The translations under genes were made by a program, and so were the position numbers. A DNA stretch of 64,000 nt, from contig NZ_CP139482.1 in NCBI RefSeq assembly GCF_041222825.1, forward strand, positions 1,953,001 through 2,017,000, written 5' to 3'. Below, in pieces: positions 44,506 to 53,552 of this stretch; the first letter of the stretch is position 1, and every line of letters starts with the position of its first letter. The notes under the pieces are model-generated. The model was not told the origin of the DNA and did not search any database. It was given only the letters and a program-made list of their open reading frames with translations. The stretch comes from Candidatus Thalassolituus haligoni (GTDB taxonomy: Bacteria; Pseudomonadota; Gammaproteobacteria; Pseudomonadales; Oceanobacteraceae).

Positions 44506-45539
44506 TCGTCGTCCTCCACGTGGTGGCTGGTCATCGAGCGCCAGATCAGGAATGGAATAATCAGGGTGAATACAATAATTTCCTTATAGGTGCTGGCCCA
44601 GAACATGGAAAACGCTTCAATCATGCCAACCGCAACCGCACCAATGGCGGCGATCGGATAACTCACCAGTCCGCCAATAATGGCACCCACAAACCCTTTC
44701 AGGCTGATGATGAAACCGGAGTCGAAGTAGAGGGTGGTGATCGGCGCAATCAGAATGCCGGAAAGAGCACCGATAAACGCCGCCAGGGCGAAGGTAGCCT
44801 TGCCTGCAAAAACCGGGGAAATACCGAGCAGACGGGCACCGGTACGGTTCACCGCTGTTGCCCGTAATGCCTTGCCATAGAGCGTGCGTTCAAAGGCCAC
44901 AAACAGGGTAATGATTAGCAGGATGGATACCAGGATGACCCAGAGTGTCTGGCTTTTCAGCATCACCGGGCCAAGCGCAAAACTGCTGTCGGAAAATGGC
45001 TGGGTACGAGCGCCCTCCGGGCCAAACAACAGCAGGCCCACGCCTACCATGGAGACGTGAACAGCAATCGACACAATCAACAGCACCAGCGACGGCGCGT
45101 CGGCCAGCGGCTGAAAAAATATCCGGTACATGATGGGGCCAAGAGGCACCATTAACGCCAGGGTGAGCAACGCCTGGAATGCCATCGGCAGTTCAGCCAG
45201 CGGCAGGGTTTGCATCAGAATCACCATTACCACGGCGTAACCGACCTTGAGCACCATGTGCTGGATTTTGCGGCTATTGATGCGGGTGCGCAGCTGGTCA
45301 TAAAGATCCATGCCGCAACTGACCAGCATCAATGCCAGCAGCAGCCATTCGACGGAGGGTGTTTTGCCCAATTGAATGGCGGCCATGGTAAGTGCACCGA
45401 AGGTGACAAATTCACCTAGCGGTATCAGCAGGATGCGGGTGACGGTAAACACCAGCAAAATCGACAGTGCCAGCAAGGCATAAATAGCCCCATTGGTTAA
45501 GCCATCCTGCCCCAGCAAAACGGCGATCTGAAAATTCAT
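44502..45539 (-). CDS. livH: LivH-type ABC transporter permease
   Basis: 345 residues with about eight membrane segments, NGAIYALLALSILLVFTVTR at the start and the conserved ISPVFAGKATFALAAFIGALSGIL. An insert of charged residues around 70-90 (YDQLRTRINSRKIQ) makes it longer than E. coli LivH (308). Forms the channel with LivM. Confidence 0.9.
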   Translation of the reverse strand: MNFQIAVLLGQDGLTNGAIYALLALSILLVFTVTRILLIPLGEFVTFGALTMAAIQLGKTPSVEWLLLALMLVSCGMDLYDQLRTRINSRKIQHMVLKVGYAVVMVILMQTLPLAELPMAFQALLTLALMVPLGPIMYRIFFQPLADAPSLVLLIVSIAVHVSMVGVGLLLFGPEGARTQPFSDSSFALGPVMLKSQTLWVILVSILLIITLFVAFERTLYGKALRATAVNRTGARLLGISPVFAGKATFALAAFIGALSGILIAPITTLYFDSGFIISLKGFVGAIIGGLVSYPIAAIGAVAVGMIEAFSMFWASTYKEIIVFTLIIPFLIWRSMTSHHVEDDE

Positions 45540-45624
45540 TGCTTCTGAGTCCTTGAGTTACTGAGAAAACATGGCCTGGCGGGCGGGCCAACAGCAGTAT
45601 TTTTTTAGGTATGGGGTCGTTCAG

Positions 45625-45650
45625 GCGCAAACGATGAAACGTTTGCGCCG
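45625..45650. other. Perfect 10-bp hairpin between livK and livH
   Basis: GGCGCAAACG - ATGAAA - CGTTTGCGCC. No T-run follows on either strand at the right place, so it is probably not a simple terminator. A stable hairpin after a binding-protein gene often protects its mRNA and gives it higher expression than the permease genes. Confidence 0.75.
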
Positions 45651-45663
45651 GGAGCACGCAGCC

Positions 45664-46809
45664 TTACTTGACCAGTTTCCAATCACCGTCCTTGACGATA
45701 ATCAGTTCACGGCCACGCTCATCAAAGCCACTGTGGTCTGCCGGAGTGATGTTGTACACCCCCTGGGTAGCAGCCATTTCGGTGGTTTTTTCGAGGGTGT
45801 CACGCAGAGCGGCACGAAACTCGGCGGTGCCGGGTTTGCCCGACTTGAGTGCTGTCGGAATGGCATGCTGCAGCAGCAAACCGGCGTCATAGACGTTACC
45901 GCCAAAGGTCGCCGGGCTATTGCCATAAATACGCTCGTAGTCGGAGACGTATTTCTGGGCGATTGTTTTTGATGGGCTGTCTGGTACTTCATCCAGAACC
46001 AGCATCAGGCTGGCGGCCAGAATGGTGCCCTCAACCGCTTTGCCTCCGAGGCGCAGGAATGGATCCAGGGCAGCACCGTGAGTCTGGTAAATCTGGCCTT
46101 TGTAACCCTGATCCTTGAGCGTGGTTTGCGGCATCACCGACGAGCTGCCCGGCGCGGCAATCAGCACGGCATCCGGGTTGGTCATCAGGACTTTCAGGCA
46201 TTGGCCTGTGATGGAGGTGTCCTGACGCTGGAAGTGTTCGTTGGCAACGATCTTGATGCCAGCAGCATCCGTCAGGCCTTTCATAACCTTTGACCAGTTT
46301 TCACCAAAGGGGTCGGCGGTGCCGATCATGCCGATGGTTTTGACGCCGGTCTTTTTCATGTGATCGACCAGTGCGGCAGCGATCAGATCGTCATTCTGGG
46401 TGGTTTTGAAAACCCATTTTTTTTGTTCCGTCATTGGCAGCACAACTGCGGCAGTACCGACCGGAGCCAGCATCGGCGTACCGGATTCGGCAGCAAACTG
46501 GATCACACCCATGGCGTTGCCGGAGCCGCTTGGGCCAATGATGGCATCCACATGTTCATCATCGATCAGCTTTTTGAAGGCTTTTACGGTGGCGGTTGGG
46601 TCGCTGCCGTCATCCAGGGGAATGTAGCGGATGCGTTCGCCGCCAGCGGAATCTGGCAGCAGGGCGACGGTGTTTTTCTGCGGGATCCCCACCAGGGCAA
46701 TCGGACCGGTGGCTGAGGTAACGACCCCGATCTTGATTTCCGCCTGGGCAATAGAACAGCCCAAAGAGGAAGCGAGTACCAGAGTGGTTAGCAGTTTCTT
46801 CGACAGCAT
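45664..46809 (-). CDS. livK: LivK-type periplasmic substrate-binding protein
   Basis: 381 residues from ATG 46809 (MLSKKLLTTLVLASS) with GGAG upstream and a signal peptide ending AQA. Mature part: EIKIGVVTSATGPIALVG, DDGSDPTATVKAFKKLIDDEHVDAIIGPSGSG, typical of Peripla_BP_6. The ligand is probably the compound used by the divergent iac genes (an aryl acid such as indole-3-acetate) rather than leucine; inferred from context. The open frame extends upstream to 47097 but that part looks non-coding. Confidence 0.87.
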   Translation of the reverse strand: MLSKKLLTTLVLASSLGCSIAQAEIKIGVVTSATGPIALVGIPQKNTVALLPDSAGGERIRYIPLDDGSDPTATVKAFKKLIDDEHVDAIIGPSGSGNAMGVIQFAAESGTPMLAPVGTAAVVLPMTEQKKWVFKTTQNDDLIAAALVDHMKKTGVKTIGMIGTADPFGENWSKVMKGLTDAAGIKIVANEHFQRQDTSITGQCLKVLMTNPDAVLIAAPGSSSVMPQTTLKDQGYKGQIYQTHGAALDPFLRLGGKAVEGTILAASLMLVLDEVPDSPSKTIAQKYVSDYERIYGNSPATFGGNVYDAGLLLQHAIPTALKSGKPGTAEFRAALRDTLEKTTEMAATQGVYNITPADHSGFDERGRELIIVKDGDWKLVK

Positions 46810-47491
46810 GACGATCTCCATAGGATGGCAAGGTTGTTTCGTTGTAGGTCGCGACCCTGATTCTGTATGCAGAGTTGCGCGGTGTTGTTTCAGTGCCTTG
46901 CGAGCTGGGTAAATAGACCCCTCAGTGTCGAGAGGGGGCGAGTATCTCATAGCAGCATGTGTGCCAGAAAATTTTGGTGCGGCCTGTTTCAGCGTCGCCA
47001 TCGGGCCTGTTGTCAGTATGGCCGGGTATTGGTCTGAGGGCATGCTGGCATGTTTTTTAGTAGAAAATTCGAGTAAATACGGGCGTTTAGGTGGCATCGG
47101 TAATTGATCCTCTGACGCTTGTTTTTATTGTTTTTAATGACGTAAAAGGTGACAAATTTTTTTGAGAAAGTAAAGTTTTACCAAGCTTTAATGGCGATTG
47201 CTGGTTGGTGTTTCAGGATCTTCAAAAAGTTGGATATTCTCTTTTTGTTTTAAAAATAACTTATAAATCAATAAGTTATATATTTCATTGGGATTTGTAG
47301 GATTGTTTTTCAAGAGATTTAAAATGCACCAAAATGATACATTTGAAGTTTTTCTGCACCTTGTTGATTCTTGATAAAATAATTGAATTTTCAATTGACA
47401 TAAATTTTAAATTTGGTGATTTTATAAAGGCAACAGGGGAGCATGAAGACAGACTTCAGCCTCCCCGGTTAACTCACCAAGGGTACATCTC
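46810..47491. promoter_or_regulatory. Divergent control region between livK and iacH
   Basis: 682 bp with no credible gene; the right part (47100-47440) is AT-rich. It contains AAAGTTTTAC (47172-47181, shared with the iacR upstream site), the perfect palindrome AATTGAATTTTCAATT (47381-47396), a TTGACA box (47395-47400) overlapping that palindrome, and a TATAAA at 47423-47428 (spacing 22, too long for an ideal promoter). A palindrome over the -35 is a natural place for repression of the iac operon. Confidence 0.6.
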
Positions 47492-48661
47492 ATGTCAATA
47501 CTGATTGCTGCTTTGAACCTCACCTCGGCTGATCGCTTTGCTGCGGCTCCGACGGTTGTGGTCAAGGACACGATCGATATCGCCGGTTACCCGACCAGGG
47601 CAGGCAGTCGGGCACTGGAGCTGGCACCCGTAGCACAGCAGCATGCTGAGGTGGTTGATCGGCTGCTGGCTAACGGCTGGAAGATTAACGGCAAGGCCAA
47701 CCTGCATGAGCTGGCATTCGGTACCACCGGTGTGAACCACTGGACCGGAACAGCAAATAATCCACGCTTTCCCGGCCTGATTCCCGGTGGCTCTTCCAGC
47801 GGTTCTGCCGCCGCCGTGGCTGCCGGGTTGAGCGCTGCCGGGCTGGGTACGGATACCGGCGGCTCGGTTCGTATTCCAGCGGCTTGTTGCGGTGTGTTTG
47901 GTCTCAAGCCCAGTTATGGTCGCGTCAGCAGAGCCGGGGTTATGCCTGCCGAGTCAACCCTGGATTGCGTAGGCCCTCTGGCGCGGGACATGCCAACATT
48001 GACGGCCGTTATGGAAGCGATCTGTTGTGATTTTGTGGCACTGCAACCCGACGCCCCCGCGTTGGCTAATCTGCGTTTGGGCATGGTGGTTGAGCTCAAT
48101 GCCAGCGCAGCGGTAAAGCATACCGTTGAGGCCGCCATAGCGGCAACGGACCTGCCGCTTCATCTGGTCACTTTGCCAGGCATGGAGCAGGCCTATCAGG
48201 CCGGTATGAGCATTATCAATCGTGAAAGTTGGAGCGCCTGCCAGCATTTACTGGCGTCAGGCCTGATCGGGGACGACGTCGCCCAGCGTTTGCTGGCAGC
48301 GGGTCAGACCACGGATCAGGAGCTGGCTCTGGCAGAGCAGGTTCGAACTGAATTTTCGGCTGCGGTTGACGCCTTGTTGACCGATTGCCCGGTGTTGGCA
48401 TTACCCACCATGCCGGATTGCCCGGTATCGATAGAAAACGCTGCCGATACGCGAGCGTTACTGGGTATGACTGCTTTTGTACGACCTTTTAATCTCAGTG
48501 GCCACCCGGCCATCAATATTCCCTTGCTCAGTGAGGACGGACTGCCGGTGGGTTTACAGCTGGTGGCCGCCAGGGGAGCTGACGAACTGCTGTGTGCAGT
48601 GGCAGCGCTGATAGCCAGTCGGATAGCCAGTCAGATAGCCACTCGAAACAACGAACAGTAA
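47492..48661 (+). CDS. iacH: Amidase-signature protein, probable IacH
   Basis: 389 residues. Catalytic Ser-cisSer-Lys pattern: VVKDTIDIAGYPTRAG holds the Lys, GGSSSGSAAAVAAGLSAAGLGTDTGGSVRIPAA holds both Ser (motif GGSSSGS, then DTGGS). In iac clusters IacH is a GatA-like amidase whose exact step is unclear. The C terminus carries three 12-bp repeats (SRIASRIASQIA-like). First gene of the iac run, 17 nt before iacA. Confidence 0.85.
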   Translation: MSILIAALNLTSADRFAAAPTVVVKDTIDIAGYPTRAGSRALELAPVAQQHAEVVDRLLANGWKINGKANLHELAFGTTGVNHWTGTANNPRFPGLIPGGSSSGSAAAVAAGLSAAGLGTDTGGSVRIPAACCGVFGLKPSYGRVSRAGVMPAESTLDCVGPLARDMPTLTAVMEAICCDFVALQPDAPALANLRLGMVVELNASAAVKHTVEAAIAATDLPLHLVTLPGMEQAYQAGMSIINRESWSACQHLLASGLIGDDVAQRLLAAGQTTDQELALAEQVRTEFSAAVDALLTDCPVLALPTMPDCPVSIENAADTRALLGMTAFVRPFNLSGHPAINIPLLSEDGLPVGLQLVAARGADELLCAVAALIASRIASQIATRNNEQ

Positions 48662-48678
48662 CAGGAGACCAGAGAGTC

Positions 48679-49824
48679 ATGTCTGGATATCAGATCGATA
48701 AATCCCTCTGGGGTGGGGCGGCATTTGACGCCTTGTTGGACGAGGTGCGTCAGCGCCGACATGAGTTCGAGAGTCAGCGTTATCTCTCTCAGGACATCGT
48801 TGAACGTTTTCGCCAGATTGGCGTTTACCGCGCCATGGTGCCAAAAGCGCTGGGAGGCGACGAGCGCAGCCCGCTTGAATTTTTGCAAATGGTGGAAGCT
48901 ATCGCCGCTGCGGACGGGTCGGCCGGATGGGTTGCCAGCTTTGGCATGAACCCGGCTTATTTGGCCGCGCTGCCGGTAGCGACCATCGACAAGGTGTGGG
49001 CCGACGGCCCGGATGTGGTGTTTGCGGGGGGGATTTTCCCGACCCAGCCGGCGCGGCGAGTAGCGGGCGGTTATATCGTCAGTGGGCGCTGGAAATTTGG
49101 CAGCGGTTCGATGGGGGCGTCGCTGATCGGAGTCGGCATTCAGCCGGAGTCTGGTGAGCCTCTGCCACGGATGGCAGTCATGCCTGCTGATCAGGTCACT
49201 ATTGAACCCAATTGGGACGTTATCGGCATGGTCGGAACCGGCTCTCACGACATGGTGGTGGATGAGGTATTTGTACCAGAAGACTGGACGTTTGTGCGCG
49301 GTGGCAAACCTAATATCGAGTCCGATTTTTTCACTTATCCGAGTCTTTCGTTTGCGGCCCAGGTGTTGTCTGTCACCACGGCTGGCCTGGCGCGTGAGGC
49401 TCTGGACGTGGTTCAGGGCATGGCCGCTGGCCGCCAGTCAGTAACCGGTGCGCCGAATCTGGGCGAGCGTGAACATGTCCAGATCGAGATCGCCAAGGCC
49501 GAAGCCAAATTACGCTCATCACGGGCCTTTTTCTATCAGGTCACTGAAGACGCCTGGAAGACGATCCAGGGCGCTGAAAAACCGTCTCGTGAGCAGGTCA
49601 GCCTGATTCGCCTGGCGACCAGCAACTTGACGCATGAATGCGCCGAGGCGATTCGTATTGCCTATCAGGTCGCGGGCATGACCAGCACCTACAACGACCA
49701 TCCGCTGTCACGCATTGTGCGTGATTCGATGATGGCCACCCAGCACGCCTTTATGGGTGCCATTACCTACAAAAACGCCGGGGCCATGTTTTTTGGACAT
49801 GATCCGCTGCCTGGCTACCTCTGA
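48679..49824 (+). CDS. iacA: IacA: flavin-dependent monooxygenase with acyl-CoA dehydrogenase fold
   Basis: 381 residues. QRYLSQDIVERFRQIGVYRAMVPKALGGDERSPLEFLQMV and GSAGWVASFGMNPAYLA are typical of the group D flavin monooxygenases (HsaA/HpaB-like fold). GRWKFGSGSMGA and GTGSHDMVVDEVFVP follow. In IAA degraders IacA starts the pathway by oxidising the indole ring using reduced flavin from IacG. Start at 48679; the open frame before it is the end of iacH in another frame. Confidence 0.88.
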   Translation: MSGYQIDKSLWGGAAFDALLDEVRQRRHEFESQRYLSQDIVERFRQIGVYRAMVPKALGGDERSPLEFLQMVEAIAAADGSAGWVASFGMNPAYLAALPVATIDKVWADGPDVVFAGGIFPTQPARRVAGGYIVSGRWKFGSGSMGASLIGVGIQPESGEPLPRMAVMPADQVTIEPNWDVIGMVGTGSHDMVVDEVFVPEDWTFVRGGKPNIESDFFTYPSLSFAAQVLSVTTAGLAREALDVVQGMAAGRQSVTGAPNLGEREHVQIEIAKAEAKLRSSRAFFYQVTEDAWKTIQGAEKPSREQVSLIRLATSNLTHECAEAIRIAYQVAGMTSTYNDHPLSRIVRDSMMATQHAFMGAITYKNAGAMFFGHDPLPGYL

Positions 49825-49845
49825 TACCGGACTGGAGATATCACC

Positions 49846-50208
49846 ATGACTGACAAGAAACCCCTGCGCGTACTGTTCTGCATGGGCATTAACCAGAACT
49901 TTATGGATGCCCCACGGGAAGAACAGCTTGATGTCTGGGCGGCCTTTGGCGAGATGTGGAACGCTATTCACGATATGGATGGTGTGACCGTGATCGGCAA
50001 TATGGACGACGATCAAAGCATGGTCGGCCCTTCTTCCGGCTATCCGTGGACCACCTACCTGATGGCCGACGTTGCCGATTACGACACCGTAGTGGCCTGC
50101 TGCAACCTGTTCCGCAGCACCGCCGTTGGCGCGACCCCGTACAAGTTATGGCGCTACGCCAAAGTAGAAGCGCGTACCGGTCGTGAACTGATCGTCCAAC
50201 GCAGTTGA
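49846..50208 (+). CDS. iacB: IacB: small conserved protein of IAA degradation
   Basis: 120 residues: RVLFCMGINQNFMDAPREEQ, VIGNMDDDQSMVG, YPWTTYLMADVADYDTVVACCNLFR. Known from iac clusters next to iacA; biochemical role not established. GGAG 11 nt upstream. It lies between iacA and the SnoaL-like gene, the usual neighbourhood. Confidence 0.82.
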   Translation: MTDKKPLRVLFCMGINQNFMDAPREEQLDVWAAFGEMWNAIHDMDGVTVIGNMDDDQSMVGPSSGYPWTTYLMADVADYDTVVACCNLFRSTAVGATPYKLWRYAKVEARTGRELIVQRS

Positions 50209-50218
50209 GGATACCGGG

Positions 50219-50746
50219 ATGAACGAGATCGAGCGCACCGAGTTTGCCGAGATCCGGCAACGCCTGATTGCCCTGGAAGATGAGCAGGCCATTCGGAGCT
50301 GTATCAACCGCTACATGGATCTGTGTGATGTGCTGGATAGCAGTACACCACTGGCCCAGCTGGCGGATCTGTTCAGCGAAGATGCCATCTGGGAAGGCAA
50401 GGGTGGGCGTTATGCCAACAGTTTTGGTGGCCATCAGGGCCGTGACGCGATTGTGGCGATGCTGGGCAAGTATTGCGTGGAACCGCCGCATTTTGCTCTC
50501 AACGTCCACTACCTCAGTTCCGAGCTGATTGTGGTGGATGGCGATCAGGCCCACGGCAGCTGGAACATGATTCAGGTATCCACGTTCAGCGCCGGTGGTT
50601 CGCACCTTAACAGCGCTCGACTCGAAATCGATTTTTGCAAGGAGCTGGGTCAGTGGCGCATTGCCCACTTCCAGACTCGCAACCTGTTCAGCCGCCCGGT
50701 GAGCCATTGGCAAAGCGATGAACCGCTGCCGGTGCCGGACAAGTAA
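50219..50746 (+). CDS. iacI: IacI: SnoaL-like protein
   Basis: 175 residues with the SnoaL/NTF2-like pattern (EDEQAIRSCINRYMDLCD, LFSEDAIWEGKG, HYLSSELIVVDGDQAHGSWNM). IacI proteins are part of iac clusters and are proposed isomerase or lyase-like helpers. GAGG about 9 nt upstream. Confidence 0.8.
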   Translation: MNEIERTEFAEIRQRLIALEDEQAIRSCINRYMDLCDVLDSSTPLAQLADLFSEDAIWEGKGGRYANSFGGHQGRDAIVAMLGKYCVEPPHFALNVHYLSSELIVVDGDQAHGSWNMIQVSTFSAGGSHLNSARLEIDFCKELGQWRIAHFQTRNLFSRPVSHWQSDEPLPVPDK

Positions 50747-50807
50747 CCCGGTTCCGCCGTTCACCTGACTGCCTGCCAACACCGGCCATTAACAAGAGAC
50801 AAGCACC

Positions 50808-52112
50808 ATGAGCGAATTGATAGAGTTAGCCAACATCAGTCTGAAAGCGGCTGAGATGGTCGAAGAAGGACGCGTCCACAAGTCGCTGTACTCCGACCCG
50901 GCAATCTTCGAAGAAGAACTGGATAAAGTGTTCAACAACACCTGGGTGTTTGTCGGGCATGACAGCGAAGTGCCAGACTCGGGCAGCTTCAAAACCTCGT
51001 TTGTCGGTCGGCATCCGGTGATTCTGACCCGCGACCGCAAAGGTAATCTGCACGTATTGCAAAACCGCTGCCGTCACCGTGGGGCCACGGTGTGTGAAGG
51101 CCGCAAGGGTAAAACCAAAGCGCTCACCTGTCCTTACCATGGCTGGGGTTATGGCCTCGACGGCTCATTACGGGCATTACCGAAGCCGGAAGAATACGAC
51201 GGCGTGTTCGACAAAAAAGACATGTCGCTGGAAAGCCTGCGCTTCGACACCTATCAGGGCATGGTGTTCGCCACGTTTAACAACGACATCGAACCTCTGC
51301 TCGACTTTCTTGGTGGCGCCAAAAAATGGATTGATCTGTTTGCCAAGCAAGGCGGCGGCTATCCGATGAAAGTACTGGGTGAGCACCGCTTCAACTTTCC
51401 GGGTAACTGGAAAATTCAGCTGGAAAATACCACCGACGCCTACCATTTTCCGATCGTTCACAAGTCATTTGTCAGCTCCCTGGATGATGCCACGGCGGAT
51501 ATTTTTGACTTCCTCGACGGCGAAGGGTTTGTTGAAGACCTCGGCCACGGCCACAGCGTCATGGTGATGATCCCGGAGCTGGTTGACCTTGAAGCGGATC
51601 TTGACCAGCCGATTCCAGCGCGCTTTGAAGCCTTGGCTCAAGCCCTGCGTGACGAAGGCCGAAGCGATGATGAAGTAAAAAAACTGGTGCGTGCTGCCCA
51701 CGGTACTGGCTTTAACCTCAACCTGTTCCCGAACGTTTCCTGCTCGATGGCCTTCTTCCGCGTGTTGCGCCCGGTCAGTGTGAATGAAACCGAAATTCAG
51801 CACGTAGCGCTGGGTGGCGACGGTGCCCCGCAAGCCTTTAATCGCAAGCGTATGCGCCTGCACGAACATTTTCAGGGGCCAATGGGTTTTGGTACGCCGG
51901 ACGATGGCGAAGCCTGGGAACGGGTACAAAAGGGCTCCATGGCGGGTAACGATGGCTGGATTCTGGTGAACCGGGGTATGACCCGCTTGCGGACTTCCGC
52001 CGACGGTAATCCACAAGGGGCGGTGTGTTCTGAAACCGGCATGCGAGCGGCGTATCGGCAGTACAAGAAAGTCATGTCCGCCGCCAGCGTAACAGCACAG
52101 CCAGGGGAGTAA
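50808..52112 (+). CDS. iacC: IacC: Rieske ring-hydroxylating dioxygenase large subunit
   Basis: 434 residues. The Rieske centre is CRHRGATVCEG...LTCPYHGWGYGLDG (residues about 86-122, CXH and CX2H). The mononuclear iron site is NTTDAYHFPIVHKSF (Asp-Ala-Tyr-His-X4-His, about 210-224). In the iac pathway this oxygenase acts on an oxidised indole intermediate (dioxindole-3-acetate type) on the way to catechol. It pairs with IacD, 6 nt downstream, and the reductase IacF. Confidence 0.9.
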   Translation: MSELIELANISLKAAEMVEEGRVHKSLYSDPAIFEEELDKVFNNTWVFVGHDSEVPDSGSFKTSFVGRHPVILTRDRKGNLHVLQNRCRHRGATVCEGRKGKTKALTCPYHGWGYGLDGSLRALPKPEEYDGVFDKKDMSLESLRFDTYQGMVFATFNNDIEPLLDFLGGAKKWIDLFAKQGGGYPMKVLGEHRFNFPGNWKIQLENTTDAYHFPIVHKSFVSSLDDATADIFDFLDGEGFVEDLGHGHSVMVMIPELVDLEADLDQPIPARFEALAQALRDEGRSDDEVKKLVRAAHGTGFNLNLFPNVSCSMAFFRVLRPVSVNETEIQHVALGGDGAPQAFNRKRMRLHEHFQGPMGFGTPDDGEAWERVQKGSMAGNDGWILVNRGMTRLRTSADGNPQGAVCSETGMRAAYRQYKKVMSAASVTAQPGE

Positions 52113-52118
52113 TAAATC

Positions 52119-52601
52119 ATGAAATCCAATACCGAGTTGCTGGCCAAGGTCACTGAATTTATCGGCTATGAAGCGGATTTGCTGGATCACAAGGGCTATC
52201 AGGAATGGTTGTCGCTGTGGACCGCTGCCGGTCTGTACATCGTGCCCACTGACCTGAACGAAAGCGACTATCTCAACAGCCTGAATCTGGCACTGGACGA
52301 CGCCGACATGCGCCGTATGCGAGTGGCGCGGCTGGAAAATGGTGAATCGGTTTCGGCTGATGCGGTGGGTTATACCGTGCGCATGATGTCCCGTATTCGT
52401 GTTCTCGAAGCCGACGAAAGCCAGGTGGTTGTCCGCTGTGCCATGACGCTGAACGAGCTGCGTCACGGCAAGCTGGTGACTTACCCGGCCAACATTGAGT
52501 ACCGCCTGAAGCCCACCAGTGATGGCTTTTATATCGACCAGAAAGTTGTGAAGCTGCTGCATGCCGACGGCTTCTTGCGCACAGTCAGCTTTATTTTCTA
52601 A
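52119..52601 (+). CDS. iacD: IacD: ring-hydroxylating dioxygenase small subunit
   Basis: 160 residues with the beta-subunit pattern FIGYEADLLDHKGYQEWLSLWTAAGLYIVP and a terminal HADGFLRTVSFIF. It forms the structural partner of IacC. The TAA of iacC is 6 nt upstream, with AGGGGAG before the start. Confidence 0.9.
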   Translation: MKSNTELLAKVTEFIGYEADLLDHKGYQEWLSLWTAAGLYIVPTDLNESDYLNSLNLALDDADMRRMRVARLENGESVSADAVGYTVRMMSRIRVLEADESQVVVRCAMTLNELRHGKLVTYPANIEYRLKPTSDGFYIDQKVVKLLHADGFLRTVSFIF

Positions 52602-52633
52602 CGATCGATCGGTAACCGCGAAAGGATAACTCC

Positions 52634-53389
52634 ATGACGGATTCTGTAACGACTCAGGTTGCCCTGGTGACCGGTGCTGCCCAGGGGCTGGGCAATCATA
52701 TTGCCCGGCGTCTGCATGGCGCTGGTTACAAGGTGGTGCTGAGTGATATTAATCTGGCCGCCGCCCAGGCCGCTGCCAGCGAACTGGATATCCGTGGTGA
52801 AACAGCGATGGCGGTGGCCCTCAACGTCGCTCACAAATGCGATTTTGAGAGCGCCCTCGCGGTGGTACTGGAACAGTGGGGTAGCCTGCAGGTTCTGGTC
52901 AATAACGCTGCGGTCACCCGTGCTACTCCGGTGATGGATATCACCCTTGAAGAATTTAACCAGGTGGTGAATATCAACCTCGGCGGCACCTTTGCCGGTT
53001 GTCAGGTGCTGGGCGGTTACATGGCCAAACAAGGCTATGGCCGCATTATCAACATGTCATCGCTGGCCGGACAGAACGGCGGCACCAGTACCGGTGCTCA
53101 CTATGCGGCCTCCAAGGGCGGCATTCTGACCCTCACCAAGGTGTTCGCCAAAGAACTTGCTGGCGGCGGTGTCACCGTCAACGCCATTGCCCCTGGCCCG
53201 ATCGATTCTCCGATGGTGAAAGCCCTCGTACCAGCAGAGCGCCTGCCTGGCCTGTTGGCCAACATCCCGGTCGGAAAACTCGGCGACGCCGATTTTATTG
53301 GCGATGTGGTCGTGCAGCTGGCCAGCCCGCAAGCCTACTTCACCACCGGTACTACCTGGGATGTGAACGGCGGCTTGTTTATGCGCTAA
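52634..53389 (+). CDS. iacE: IacE: short-chain dehydrogenase/reductase
   Basis: 251 residues: TGAAQGLG cofactor motif, NNAA, catalytic Ser in NMSSLAGQNGG and YAASKGG (Tyr-X3-Lys). In IAA degradation IacE is a reductase acting on oxidised indole-acetate intermediates. AAGGAT stands about 8 nt before the ATG. Confidence 0.88.
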   Translation: MTDSVTTQVALVTGAAQGLGNHIARRLHGAGYKVVLSDINLAAAQAAASELDIRGETAMAVALNVAHKCDFESALAVVLEQWGSLQVLVNNAAVTRATPVMDITLEEFNQVVNINLGGTFAGCQVLGGYMAKQGYGRIINMSSLAGQNGGTSTGAHYAASKGGILTLTKVFAKELAGGGVTVNAIAPGPIDSPMVKALVPAERLPGLLANIPVGKLGDADFIGDVVVQLASPQAYFTTGTTWDVNGGLFMR

Positions 53390-53552
53390 ACGACCGCCTC
53401 AAACCCGACCTGATACCTGTGAGAGTGGCTTGCCTGACTTGCCACTCCCAGGCGCGGGCTTGCCCGAGAAACACCACACAACAAGGCTTTTTCTTGCGAC
53501 CAAGCCGCACGATTTCGACAGTAAAACCGGCGTGGCCGGATGGAGAATACAC

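Noticed and set aside
51465..52562. 365-codon minus-strand ORF opposite iacC/iacD
   Set aside because: Covers two well-supported oxygenase genes on the other strand and resembles no protein.
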